Assembly: GCA_937943625.1 (NCBI GenBank)
Contig: CALEAD010000083.1
Location: 1 to 42,482, forward strand
DNA length: 42,482 nt
Direction: 5' to 3'
DNA from: an uncultured Anaerolineae bacterium
GTDB taxonomy: Bacteria; Chloroflexota; Anaerolineae; Promineifilales; Promineifilaceae
Position numbers and translations under genes: made by a program. Under the pieces are notes generated by a model. That model saw only the letters and a program-made list of their open reading frames with translations. It was not told where the DNA came from and searched no databases. Shown here piece after piece: positions 8,776 to 16,206 of the stretch; position 1 is the stretch's first letter, and every line of letters begins with the position of its first letter.

Positions 8776-8889
8776 GACCGCCGACGGCCATCTGTAAGTG
8801 TAGCCCAGGTTGCCAAACCTGGTTGGTGCGCGCAGGTTCGGTAACCTGCGTGACAGTTTCATTCGTGATGGTGCGCCCCACCGATGAGG
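8776..8889. repeat. Intergenic heptamer element with hairpins
   Basis: Heptamers GACCGCC, GACGGCC, ATCTGTA and AGTGTAG are followed by two small hairpins, AGGTTGC/CAAACCT (8807-8820) and AGGTTCG/GTAACCT (8834-8847). From 8859 the sequence TTTCATTCGTG continues with a block shared with 22325-22370, 24211-24240 and 33849-33880. The GACCGCC end lies directly upstream of the Shine-Dalgarno sequence of the flavoprotein gene, and the same arrangement recurs at 30152-30218 ahead of ctaF. Confidence 0.65.
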
Positions 8890-9010
8890 TCTGGTTCGTC
8901 AATTTCAGATGGGGCGGGATGATGAGAACGCTTGCTCATTTGCTTCTAAGGCAATTAGATGCGCAACGGCCGTTTGGGTGACACCATTTTGGGCATCAAG
9001 CAGTTGCGGG

Positions 9011-9016
9011 TAAAAT
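9011..9016 (+). promoter_or_regulatory. -10 box of hypF, likely leaderless
   Basis: TAAAAT at 9011-9016 lies seven bases before the hypF ATG at 9024, placing transcription start at or one base before the start codon. No ribosome binding site is present. A weak TTGGGC at 8989-8994 is the best -35 candidate (16 bp spacing). Confidence 0.4.
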
Positions 9017-9023
9017 CTGGCGT

Positions 9024-11444
9024 ATGGACAGCAAGCAGGGCAGGCAAATTCAGGTAAAGGGCATTGTGCAGGGGGTGGGTTTTCGGCCGTTTATCTTTGC
9101 CTTGGCAGAGCGATATGGCCTGACCGGCTGGGTGCGCAACACCTCGGCCGGGGTGGACATTGCCGTGGATGGCCTGCCGCAGGCGCTGGATGCGTTCGTG
9201 CAAGCCATCCGCACCGAGGCGCCGCCGCTGGCGCAAATTGATGAGGTAACGGCCGTTGCCATCCCGGCCAATGGCTACACTGCCTTTGAGATTGTCCATT
9301 CCGAGGCAATCAGCGGCGCCTTCCAGCCCATCTCGCCAGACGTGTGCATCTGCGACGACTGTCTGCACGAGCTGTTTGACCCCAACGACCGGCGCTACCT
9401 CTACCCCTTCATCAACTGCACCAACTGCGGCCCACGCTTCACCATCATTCAAGATATTCCCTATGATCGGCCGTTGACGACAATGGCCCCCTTCGCCATG
9501 TGCGCTGAATGCCGCCGTGAATATGAAGAGCCCCGCGACCGCCGTTTCCACGCGCAGCCGGTGGCCTGCCCGGTCTGTGGGCCAACTGTCTGGTTGGATT
9601 TGGGATTTGGGATTTCGGATTTTGGCAAGGCGCGTTCCTCCGAAATCCAAAATCCCAAATTCGCAATCGAAATGACGCAACGCCTTTTGGTAGAGGGTAA
9701 AATCGTGGCGATTAAGGGGCTGGGCGGCTTTCATCTAGCATGTGATGCGCTCAACGCAACGGCCGTTGCCACCCTGCGCGCGCGCAAACTGCGCCGTGAC
9801 AAACCGTTTGCCCTGATGATGCCCGGCTTAGAAACGGTCGCGCAGCATTGTTATGTCAATGACGCCGAGCAGGAGCTGCTGCTCTCGCGCGCCCGCCCCA
9901 TCGTCATCCTGCGCAAACGCCGGGATTCCCCTATTTCCCCCGAATGCGCCCCTGGCCAAAACACCCTGGGCGTGATGCTGCCGTATACACCACTGCATTA
10001 TCTGCTTTTCCACCAATCGTCAATCGCCAGGCCGCAACCGTCAATTCTGGTTATGACCAGCGGCAACCTCAGCGAGGAGCCGATTGCCTACCGCAACGAG
10101 GAGGCGCGCACGCGGCTGGTCAATCTGGCTGACGCTTTCTTGATGCACAACCGGGAGATTCACGTGCGCTGCGATGACTCTGTCATGCGGATTTACGCGT
10201 TACAAGTGCCGGTTGCCGATTCCACTGCGTCCAATCGTCAAGCGTCGAGCGTCAATTCTCAATTGCCAATCCGTCGTTCGCGTGGCTATGCGCCCTTGCC
10301 AATCAAGTTGCCCTGGGAAGCGCCCCCCATGCTGGCAACGGGAGCGGAGTTGAAGAATACGTTTTGCCTCAGCAACGGCCGTTACGCTTTCCTCAGCCAC
10401 CACATCGGCGACATGGAGAATTTCGAGACGCTGCAATCGTTTGAGCAGGGCGTAGCCCACTTTGAGAAGCTGTTCCGCGTGCAGCCGGCGCTGATTGCCT
10501 ACGACCTGCACCCGAACTACCTGGCCAGCCGCTATGCGCGGGAACGGGCGGAACGAGAGGGGATAACGGCCGTTGCCGTGCAGCACCATCACGCCCACAT
10601 CGCCGCCGTCATGGCCGAAAATGGGCATCCTGGCGACCGCCCTGTCATTGGCGTCAGCTTTGACGGCACGGGTTATGGGGACGACGGCGCCATCTGGGGC
10701 GGCGAGTTTCTCATTGCCGACTATGCGAGGTATGAACGGCCGTTTCACCTGGTCTATACCCCTCTGCCTGGCGGCGATACGGCCGTGCGCGAACCGTGGC
10801 GACTGGCCCTGGCCTGGCTAAGACATTGTGGATTTGGGATTTCGGATTTCCGATTGCTGATCTCTTCGCAAATCCCAAATCCCAAAGCCGAAATCGCCCC
10901 GCTGGTCTGGCAGCAAATGGAGCGCGGCATCAACGCCCCGCTCACCTCCAGCATGGGCCGTCTGTTCGACGCCGTTGCCGCCCTTGTCGGCCTGCGCCAC
11001 AGCGTCAACTACGAAGCCCAGGCCGCCATCGAACTCGAAGCCCTGGTAGACCCGAATGAGTCTGGCGCATATCCCTTTACAATTCACAATTCCATTGACC
11101 CCGCCCCCCTCATCCATGCCATTCTCGCCGACCTGCGCCAAAACACCCCCATCCCCACCATTGCTGCCCGCTTCCACAACGGCGTCGCCCAGATGACGCT
11201 GGACGTATGCCGCGAGCTGCGCAGACGGACTGGCATTAACGAAGTTGCCCTCAGCGGCGGCGTCTGGCAAAATGTCACTCTGCTGCAAAAGACGGTACAA
11301 TTGCTCCAGCAAGAACAGTTCACCCTGCTGCTGCACAGCCAGGTGCCGCCGAATGATGGTGGGCTGGCGCTGGGACAAACGGCCGTTGCTGTGCAAAACA
11401 CGAGTAACGTATTATGGGTAAAAAACAGTGGATTCAAGATTTAG
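9024..11444 (+). CDS. hypF: Carbamoyltransferase HypF
   Basis: HypF (806 residues) makes carbamoyl-adenylate from carbamoyl phosphate and ATP and transfers the group to the HypE C-terminal cysteine, the first step of the NiFe-hydrogenase cyanide ligands. Domains in order are acylphosphatase (VQGVGFRPF with Arg21, then GWVRNTS), a double zinc-finger region with CICDDC, CTNCGPR, CAEC and CPVCGP, a YrdC-like domain (GLGGFHLACDA, MTSGNLSEEP) and a Kae1-like domain (HHHAHIAAVM, SFDGTGYGDDG). It is somewhat longer than usual because heptamer elements are inserted in frame at 9596-9662 and 10830-10889 and probably at 10019-10046 and 10230-10271. All fall in spacers between conserved blocks, so activity is likely kept. 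Confidence 0.95.
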   Translation: MDSKQGRQIQVKGIVQGVGFRPFIFALAERYGLTGWVRNTSAGVDIAVDGLPQALDAFVQAIRTEAPPLAQIDEVTAVAIPANGYTAFEIVHSEAISGAFQPISPDVCICDDCLHELFDPNDRRYLYPFINCTNCGPRFTIIQDIPYDRPLTTMAPFAMCAECRREYEEPRDRRFHAQPVACPVCGPTVWLDLGFGISDFGKARSSEIQNPKFAIEMTQRLLVEGKIVAIKGLGGFHLACDALNATAVATLRARKLRRDKPFALMMPGLETVAQHCYVNDAEQELLLSRARPIVILRKRRDSPISPECAPGQNTLGVMLPYTPLHYLLFHQSSIARPQPSILVMTSGNLSEEPIAYRNEEARTRLVNLADAFLMHNREIHVRCDDSVMRIYALQVPVADSTASNRQASSVNSQLPIRRSRGYAPLPIKLPWEAPPMLATGAELKNTFCLSNGRYAFLSHHIGDMENFETLQSFEQGVAHFEKLFRVQPALIAYDLHPNYLASRYARERAEREGITAVAVQHHHAHIAAVMAENGHPGDRPVIGVSFDGTGYGDDGAIWGGEFLIADYARYERPFHLVYTPLPGGDTAVREPWRLALAWLRHCGFGISDFRLLISSQIPNPKAEIAPLVWQQMERGINAPLTSSMGRLFDAVAALVGLRHSVNYEAQAAIELEALVDPNESGAYPFTIHNSIDPAPLIHAILADLRQNTPIPTIAARFHNGVAQMTLDVCRELRRRTGINEVALSGGVWQNVTLLQKTVQLLQQEQFTLLLHSQVPPNDGGLALGQTAVAVQNTSNVLWVKNSGFKI
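9596..9662. repeat. In-frame palindromic heptamer element in hypF (copy 1)
   Basis: Four heptamers GGATTTG, GGATTTG, GGATTTC and GGATTTT (9596-9623) are followed by a complementary arm. Bases 9596-9618 pair with 9640-9662 over 23 positions with two mismatches. The DNA is read in frame as LDLGFGISDFGK and then SSEIQNPKF, between the last zinc-finger cysteines and the YrdC-like domain, a spacer that varies in HypF proteins. Confidence 0.8.
10019..10046 (+). repeat. In-frame heptamer run in hypF
   Basis: GTCAATC, GCCAGGC, CGCAACC and GTCAATT occur in direct 7-bp phase and code for part of HQSSIARPQPSIL, just before the conserved MTSGN block. The same GTCAATC word recurs at 10230-10271 and in the DUF2723-like gene at 20492-20519. 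Confidence 0.5.
10230..10271 (+). repeat. In-frame heptamer run in hypF
   Basis: Six heptamers (TCCAATC, GTCAAGC, GTCGAGC, GTCAATT, CTCAATT, GCCAATC) run for 42 bp, an in-frame length of 14 codons. They code for a Ser/Asn/Gln-rich spacer (ASNRQASSVNSQLP) between the YrdC-like and Kae1-like domains. Confidence 0.6.
10830..10889. repeat. In-frame palindromic heptamer element in hypF (copy 2)
   Basis: GGATTTG, GGATTTC and GGATTTC open the left arm; bases 10830-10849 pair with 10870-10889 at 18 of 20 positions. It codes for CGFGISDFRLLISS and then QIPNPKAE inside the Kae1-like domain, before the conserved GINAPLTSSMGRLFD block. The peptide GFGISDF is identical to that made by copy 1, so the same word is read in the same frame twice in one protein. 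Confidence 0.8.
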
Positions 11445-11740
11445 CAACCGGTCTTGACCGGCTGCGCATCCACTTTGTGACCCAGCACGGGAAGGTAATC
11501 GTCATCATAGTTATTCAATACGAGGCATACATTGATGGCAAATGGCGTGCTATAGTAAGATTTGACGAGGCGCATGGCTTTTTTCATCGCGATGTAGTGT
11601 CTCCAAGTGGTGAACAAGAAAAGACCCCTTTGCCATCTACCAACAAACAACATACACTCAATGAAGCGATCATGCACTTGACGGAACAGTGGCGCACTTA
11701 CCGCCAACAATACGAGGAGAAGTATTATGGTAGAAATTGA
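11414..11740 (+). CDS. Small hypothetical protein, first of a coupled pair
   Basis: A 108-residue protein overlapping the end of hypF by 31 bases. The centre reads VIQYEAYIDGKWRAIVRFDEAHGFFHRD, a conserved-looking beta-rich patch with several aromatic and His residues; the C-terminal third is charged and helical (LTEQWRTYRQQYEEKYY). I believe it belongs to a small family of unknown function that travels with a partner, but cannot name it with confidence. No signal peptide or membrane segment is visible. The next gene overlaps its end by 14 bases, so the two are translationally coupled. Confidence 0.65.
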   Translation: MGKKQWIQDLATGLDRLRIHFVTQHGKVIVIIVIQYEAYIDGKWRAIVRFDEAHGFFHRDVVSPSGEQEKTPLPSTNKQHTLNEAIMHLTEQWRTYRQQYEEKYYGRN

Positions 11741-12098
11741 CGATACCAGACTAACCACAAAGAGTTTAGATCGCCTGGCCAAATTTCTCAGCCATCAACA
11801 AGACAACGTCTCTATTGTTGATCAAATCCCGGATGGCGCACATATTTTTCATGGCGCTTATGATGACACAGAACTAACACAGGGAAATATTAATCTTGCC
11901 AGTAAAATCGCTCTCGGGATGGCGCTTGGTTACGTCGAAGAAGCCCCACTGATCATGTTATTTGAGGATGCACAGGGTAAACAAGTTATTCTTAACCTGT
12001 CTACCTCAATCTTTGGTGAGCAATCGCACCAGCTTATAGAAACCTACCAAAAGCGCAGCCGCAAAAAGGTTGCCTCTCGTTTGCATCTAAGCGCATGA
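11727..12098 (+). CDS. Small hypothetical protein, second of a coupled pair
   Basis: A 123-residue soluble protein starting inside the previous gene, with GAGGAG nine bases ahead of its ATG. A hydrophobic helix-like block (ASKIALGMALGYVEEAPLIM) is followed by LFEDAQGKQVILNLS and a basic tail (KRSRKKVASR). The layout of two small overlapping genes inserted in an operon, the second with a basic tail, resembles a toxin-antitoxin-like cassette, but no known motif supports that. Confidence 0.6.
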   Translation: MVEIDDTRLTTKSLDRLAKFLSHQQDNVSIVDQIPDGAHIFHGAYDDTELTQGNINLASKIALGMALGYVEEAPLIMLFEDAQGKQVILNLSTSIFGEQSHQLIETYQKRSRKKVASRLHLSA

Positions 12099-12135
12099 CT
12101 GGCAATGGTGTGAATGAATCAAAGGAGGAAAATAT

Positions 12136-12453
12136 ATGTGCTTAGGCGTACCTGGAAAAATTGTGGAAATTTATGAAGCGAACGGCCTGAAAATGGGCAA
12201 AATAGACTTCGGTGGCGTGAAGCGCGAAGCGTGCCTGGCCTATGTGCCTGAAGCGGAAGTGGGCGACTACACCGTCATCCACGTTGGCTTCGCCATTAGC
12301 CAGCTTAGCGAAGAAGAGGCGCTGGAAACGCTGAAGCTGCTCAACGAAATCGCCGATATTGATGAAGAATTGGGTATTGCACCCAACGAACGGCTCGATT
12401 TGAGCGCCCAGGCAGAGAAAGCAGGAATGCAGTTCAAAATTGAACTTGAGTAA
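12136..12453 (+). CDS. hypC: Hydrogenase maturation factor HypC
   Basis: HypC is the small chaperone that, with HypD, carries the Fe(CN)2CO unit to the large-subunit precursor of NiFe hydrogenases. The essential N-terminal Met-Cys is present in MCLGVPGKIVEI, followed by the beta-barrel residues KIDFGGVKREACLAYVPEAEVGDYTVIHVGFA. AAAGGAGG gives a strong ribosome binding site. At 105 residues it is longer than the usual 75-95. The last eight residues (MQFKIELE) look like the beginning of a HicB-like protein read in the same frame, so the native HypC end probably lay near residue 97. Confidence 0.92.
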   Translation: MCLGVPGKIVEIYEANGLKMGKIDFGGVKREACLAYVPEAEVGDYTVIHVGFAISQLSEEEALETLKLLNEIADIDEELGIAPNERLDLSAQAEKAGMQFKIELE

Positions 12454-12600
12454 GAGGTAAACGGCCGTTGGATTGCCGAAATCCTGGACATGCCTGGCGT
12501 GATGAGCTATGGGGCTACAGCAGAACAAGCTCTGGCAAAGGTAAAGGCGTTGGCCTTGCGCGTATTGCTCAATACTGGCTTGGCTCCAAAAGATTTGTGA
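12427..12600 (+). pseudogene. HicB-like antitoxin gene broken by an in-frame stop and fused to hypC
   Basis: Starting at ATG 12427, in the hypC frame, the sequence reads MQFKIELE, then a TAA at 12451-12453, then EVNGRWIAEILDMPGVMSYG and ATAEQALAKVKALALRVL to a TGA at 12598. This matches the HicB/DUF1902 pattern (MxFxxxxE..DGRWIAEIPxLPGVMAYGAT) across the stop. The TAA now ends HypC. No HicA-like partner is adjacent. It could instead be a single-base sequencing error (CAA or GAA read as TAA), in which case HypC and HicB would be one fused chain. Confidence 0.6.
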
Positions 12601-12606
12601 GGGCTT

Positions 12607-13707
12607 ATGAAATATGTAGATGAATTCCGCAATGCGGAACTGGCGCAGAAAACGGCCGTTGAAATCCGCCGCACCGTCACCCGCCCCTGGACCATCATGG
12701 AAATCTGTGGCGGGCAGACGCACGCCATCATGCACTTTGGCATAGACCAGCTGCTGCCGCCGGAAATCGAGCTGGTACACGGCCCCGGCTGCCCCGTGTG
12801 CGTCACGCCGCTGGAGCAAATTGACAAAGCGTTAGAAATTGCCAGCCGCTCCGACGTAATCTTTACCTCCTACGGCGACATGCTGCGCGTGCCCGGTTCG
12901 CACAAAGATTTATTCTCCATCCGCGCTGCTGGCGGCGACGTGCGCGTAGTCTATTCGCCGCTGGACGCGGTAAAGCTGGCGCAGCAAAACCCGCACAAGC
13001 AAGTCGTCTTTTTCGCCATTGGTTTCGAGACGACAGCCCCGGCCAACGCCATGAGTGTGGTGCAGGCAAAGGCACTGGGGCTGACCAACTTTAGCATTCT
13101 CGTCTCGCACGTGCGCGTGCCCCCGGCCATGCACGCCATCCTCAACTCGCCAAACAACCGCGTGCAGGCGTTCCTGGCTGCCGGGCACGTCAACGCCGTC
13201 ATGGGCTATTGGGAATACCCGCCCATTGCCGAGCGGTATCAGGTGCCGCTGGTCGTGACCGGCTTCGAGCCGCTAGACATTTTGCAAGGCGTCTTGAAAA
13301 CGGTGAAAATGCTGGAAGCTGGACAAGTGGGCGTAGAAAACGCTTACGCGCGCGCCGTGACCTACGAGGGCAACAAACCGGCGCAGGCGGTCATCAATCA
13401 GGTCTTTGAGGAATGCGACCGTAAATGGCGCGGCATTGGCACCATCCCCAACAGCGGCTGGCGGCTGCGCCCCGAATTTGCCGACTTTGACGCCGAACGC
13501 CGCTTCGACGTCGGCGAAATCCGGCCGGAGGAGTCGGCCGTGTGCATCTCTGGCCTCATTTTGCAGGGATTGAAGAAGCCGAATGAGTGCCCGGCGTTTG
13601 GCAAGGAGTGTACGCCAGAACGGCCGTTGGGGGCCACAATGGTCTCCAGCGAAGGGGCGTGCGCGGCATATTACCGCTACCGGCGAGACGTAATAATTGA
13701 AAGGTAA
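12607..13707 (+). CDS. hypD: Hydrogenase maturation protein HypD
   Basis: HypD (366 residues) is the iron-sulfur scaffold that, with HypC, assembles the Fe(CN)2CO group using cyanide from HypE. Visible motifs are MEICGGQTH (catalytic Cys), [11 protein letters not shown] with a redox cysteine pair, [10 protein letters not shown], and the C-terminal cluster cysteines in [15 protein letters not shown] plus [11 protein letters not shown]. The length is standard. It follows the hypC-hicB remnant by six bases, with GAGGG just before the ATG. Confidence 0.95.
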   Translation: MKYVDEFRNAELAQKTAVEIRRTVTRPWTIMEICGGQTHAIMHFGIDQLLPPEIELVHGPGCPVCVTPLEQIDKALEIASRSDVIFTSYGDMLRVPGSHKDLFSIRAAGGDVRVVYSPLDAVKLAQQNPHKQVVFFAIGFETTAPANAMSVVQAKALGLTNFSILVSHVRVPPAMHAILNSPNNRVQAFLAAGHVNAVMGYWEYPPIAERYQVPLVVTGFEPLDILQGVLKTVKMLEAGQVGVENAYARAVTYEGNKPAQAVINQVFEECDRKWRGIGTIPNSGWRLRPEFADFDAERRFDVGEIRPEESAVCISGLILQGLKKPNECPAFGKECTPERPLGATMVSSEGACAAYYRYRRDVIIER

Positions 13708-13709
13708 TC

Positions 13710-14099
13710 ATGGGAACAGAGATTTTGTTAACAATTCCTGATGACCTCTATCGCCGCGCGCAACGTGTGGCGAAGGCTCAACAGCAGGAAGTAACTTCTT
13801 TGCTCGTTGAGGCATTGGCGGAATCGTCAATTTTGGCTGATTTTGACTACGCACAGGAAGATGAAAACGTAGAGCGCGAGATGCAAGCCTATCAAGCCAT
13901 GCACGCTGAACTATGGGATAAGTATCCTGGCCAATACGTTGCTATTCAGGGGGGAAATCTGGTTGATCGAGATACTGATCCCACCGCATTAAGTCTGCGC
14001 ATCAACGAAAAATATCCTGACGTGTTTGTCTGGATCGGTAAAGTTGAAGAACGGCCGATTCGCGTCTTGCAAATGCCTTCATTTCGATTGATAAGATAG
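13710..14099 (+). CDS. DUF5678-type protein with a RHH-like N-terminus
   Basis: A 129-residue protein starting two bases after hypD. Residues 1-45 (ILLTIPDDLYRRAQRVAK, then LLVEALAES) look like a ribbon-helix-helix-type DNA-binding segment. Residues about 65-125 (YPGQYVAIQGGNLVDRDTDP, then FVWIGKVEERPIRVL) fit DUF5678. In many bacteria such proteins are encoded just ahead of a small aspartic-protease-like protein, as here (one base apart). The function of the pair is unknown; a regulatory or toxin-antitoxin-like role is a guess from the layout. Confidence 0.72.
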   Translation: MGTEILLTIPDDLYRRAQRVAKAQQQEVTSLLVEALAESSILADFDYAQEDENVEREMQAYQAMHAELWDKYPGQYVAIQGGNLVDRDTDPTALSLRINEKYPDVFVWIGKVEERPIRVLQMPSFRLIR

Positions 14100-14100
14100 C

Positions 14101-14496
14101 ATGGCTGCACAACTCTACACGTTTGCCTACGATCGTAATTTTTTACCGCCATTTCCTGCCATTGACATTGAGCTTGATCGGCTACATGGCGAGCCTCATC
14201 CTATCTCCCTGGTTGCTCTGGTTGATTCAGGATCAGATGGCACAATGGTTCCCATTAGTCTGCTACGTCAGGTGCAGGCGAGGAAAATAAGCAAAATCTT
14301 CATAGAAAGCATTACCGGCATCAGGCAACCAGCAGATATTTTCGAGGTTAAATTGACAATTGCCGGGCGGCAAATAGGCCGACTAGAAGTAGTTGGGGAC
14401 AGACATAATCGGCAAATAATTTTAGGACGGGATGTATTGAACCAGTTTATCGTCACATTGAACGGACTGGCAAATGTTGTCGAAATCTCGTCGTAA
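14101..14496 (+). CDS. Retropepsin-like (clan AA) aspartic protease
   Basis: A 131-residue, single-domain aspartic-protease-fold protein. The active-site loop is ALVDSGSDGTMVP (D-S-G with the extra Asp-Gly), and the second hydrophobic element is IILGRDVLNQF, matching the ILG(R/M)D(V)L block of retropepsin-like proteins. It would work as a homodimer. It is not a retroelement part: no reverse transcriptase is nearby. Its start lies one base after the DUF5678 gene, so both are made together. Confidence 0.75.
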   Translation: MAAQLYTFAYDRNFLPPFPAIDIELDRLHGEPHPISLVALVDSGSDGTMVPISLLRQVQARKISKIFIESITGIRQPADIFEVKLTIAGRQIGRLEVVGDRHNRQIILGRDVLNQFIVTLNGLANVVEISS

Positions 14497-14508
14497 CTTT
14501 GAGGGCAC

Positions 14509-15075
14509 ATGCTAGACCATTTTGGCTTCCTGGCTCCTTTTTATGAACGTTTCATCCCGCCACCGGATGGTGAGCGCTGGAAAGAGTTATTGAATTTGCC
14601 GGTCAATGGCCGCCTGCTGGATGCCGGCGGGGGCACCGGGCGCGTATCGGGACAGCTACGGCCGTTCCTTGCCCAGCTCGTCATCTCCGACGAATCGCCC
14701 AAAATGCTGGCACAGGCGCGGGAAAAGCTGCGCTGCTGTACGGCCGTTGCCCACGCAGAAAAACTCCCCTTCCCCGATGCCAGCTTCGAGCGCGTGATGG
14801 TCGTAGATGCCCTCCATCACTTTGCCGATCAGCGCCGCGCCATTGCCGAACTGGTGCGCGTGCTCAAGCCAAACGGCCGTCTGGTCATCGAAGAGCCAGA
14901 CCTGCATAAGCTGGTCGTCAAATTTGTGGCCATTGCCGAAAAAGTCGCCCTGATGCGCAGCAAGTTCTACGCGCCTGAAGCCATCCGCGACATGGTTGCC
15001 GCGCACGGGCTGCGCACGGAAATCCAGACAGACGGCCGTTTTGCTGCCTGGGTCATTGCTGATAAAAAAGATTAG
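14509..15075 (+). CDS. Class I SAM-dependent methyltransferase
   Basis: A 188-residue methyltransferase of the UbiE/Methyltransf_11 type. Motif I is LLDAGGGTGRVS (about residues 36-47), the acidic second strand is LVISDES, and motif II/III is VMVVDALHHFADQRRAIAEL followed by GRLVIEEPD. GAGGG lies just ahead of the ATG. The substrate is not evident. It stands between hypD and hypE, which is unusual; a role in hydrogenase maturation is not known for this family, so it is probably an insertion in the operon. Confidence 0.85.
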   Translation: MLDHFGFLAPFYERFIPPPDGERWKELLNLPVNGRLLDAGGGTGRVSGQLRPFLAQLVISDESPKMLAQAREKLRCCTAVAHAEKLPFPDASFERVMVVDALHHFADQRRAIAELVRVLKPNGRLVIEEPDLHKLVVKFVAIAEKVALMRSKFYAPEAIRDMVAAHGLRTEIQTDGRFAAWVIADKKD

Positions 15076-15076
15076 C

Positions 15077-15116
15077 GACTGGAGATTGGAGACTGGGTAA
15101 TCTCTAATCTCCAGTC
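15077..15116. repeat. Heptamer hairpin between the methyltransferase and hypE
   Basis: GACTGGA, GATTGGA and GACTGGG (15077-15097) are followed by TAATCTC, TAATCTC and CAGTC. Bases 15077-15094 pair with 15099-15116 with one wobble and one mismatch. It lies in the short gap between co-directional genes and has no T-run, so it may act as an mRNA stability element rather than a terminator. The same GACTGGA word recurs at 16741-16789. Confidence 0.75.
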
Positions 15117-15135
15117 TTACTCTCCCCACCCAACT

Positions 15136-16206
15136 ATGAACAACAACCCCGAACCTCTCACCATCCAATCCGCCATCTGCCCCGTGCCCATCCGCGACCG
15201 GGGCTACGTGATCATGGGCCACGGCAGCGGCGGCAAACTCTCTCACGACCTGATTGCTGCGCGTTTTTTGCCCGCCTTTGACAACGAAGCGCTGCGGGCG
15301 GGCAATGACGCCGGCGTGGTGCAAACCCCCGGCGGCACCCCCCTGGCCATCAGCACCGACTCCCACGTCGTCTGGCCGCTCTTCTTCCCCGGTGGTGACA
15401 TTGGCAAATTGGCCGTCTGCGGCACGGTAAATGACGTGGCCATGATGGGCGCACGGCCGTTGTACCTGACCGCCGGCTTCATCCTCGAAGAAGGGCTAGA
15501 AATTGGCCTGCTGGAAAAAGTGGTGGAATCCATGCAGGCGGCTGCGGCGGAAGCGGGCGTGCAAATCGTCGCCGGAGACACCAAAGTGGTGGAGCGGGGC
15601 AAGGCAGACGGCCTGTACATCAACACCGCTGGCATCGGCGTGGTGCGGCCAACCACCGAGATCGGAGGCGCAAATGCCCGACCCGGCGACGTGGTCATCC
15701 TCTCCGGCACGCTGGGCGATCACGGCATTGCCGTGCTGGGCGCGCGCGGTGAACTAGGCTTTGAGTCGGACCTGGAGAGTGACGTAGCGCCCCTAAATCA
15801 CCTGGTGATGGCAATTTTGGCAACCAGCGACAACGTCCACGTGCTGCGCGACCCGACGCGGGGTGGCCTGGCTACGACGCTGAACGAAATTGCGCGCCAA
15901 TCTCAGGTGAGCATTGTGCTGCGCGAAGATCAGTTGCCCATTCGCCCGGCGGTGCGCGCCGCCTGCGAAATGCTCGGCTTTGACCCGCTCTACATTGCCA
16001 ATGAGGGGAAGCTGGTGGCCATCGTGGCACGCGAGGACGCGCCGGCGCTGCTGGCGACGATGCGCCGCACGCGCTACGGTGAAGAGGCGGCCATTATCGG
16101 TGAGGTAACGGCCGATGCGCCGGGGCGGGTCTTGCTGAAAACCGGCTTTGGCAGCACGCGCATTGTAGATATGCTCATGGGGGAAATGCTGCCGCGTATT
16201 TGTTAA
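15136..16206 (+). CDS. hypE: Hydrogenase maturation protein HypE
   Basis: HypE (356 residues) dehydrates the carbamoyl group received from HypF on its C-terminal cysteine to a thiocyanate, the source of cyanide for HypD/HypC. The PurM/ThiL-like ATP-binding fold is seen in IMGHGSGGKLSHDL, GNDAGVV, ISTDSHVV and LRDPTRGGLATTLNE. The chain ends PRIC, keeping the essential C-terminal Cys. It completes hypF-C-D-E. hypA, hypB and the hydrogenase subunits are not in the window. It overlaps the convergent folK by four bases. Confidence 0.95.
   Translation: MNNNPEPLTIQSAICPVPIRDRGYVIMGHGSGGKLSHDLIAARFLPAFDNEALRAGNDAGVVQTPGGTPLAISTDSHVVWPLFFPGGDIGKLAVCGTVNDVAMMGARPLYLTAGFILEEGLEIGLLEKVVESMQAAAAEAGVQIVAGDTKVVERGKADGLYINTAGIGVVRPTTEIGGANARPGDVVILSGTLGDHGIAVLGARGELGFESDLESDVAPLNHLVMAILATSDNVHVLRDPTRGGLATTLNEIARQSQVSIVLREDQLPIRPAVRAACEMLGFDPLYIANEGKLVAIVAREDAPALLATMRRTRYGEEAAIIGEVTADAPGRVLLKTGFGSTRIVDMLMGEMLPRIC

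Noticed and set aside
14101..14496. Retroelement because of the retropepsin-like protease
   Set aside because: No reverse transcriptase, integrase or long terminal repeats nearby; single-domain clan AA proteases are common in bacterial chromosomes.
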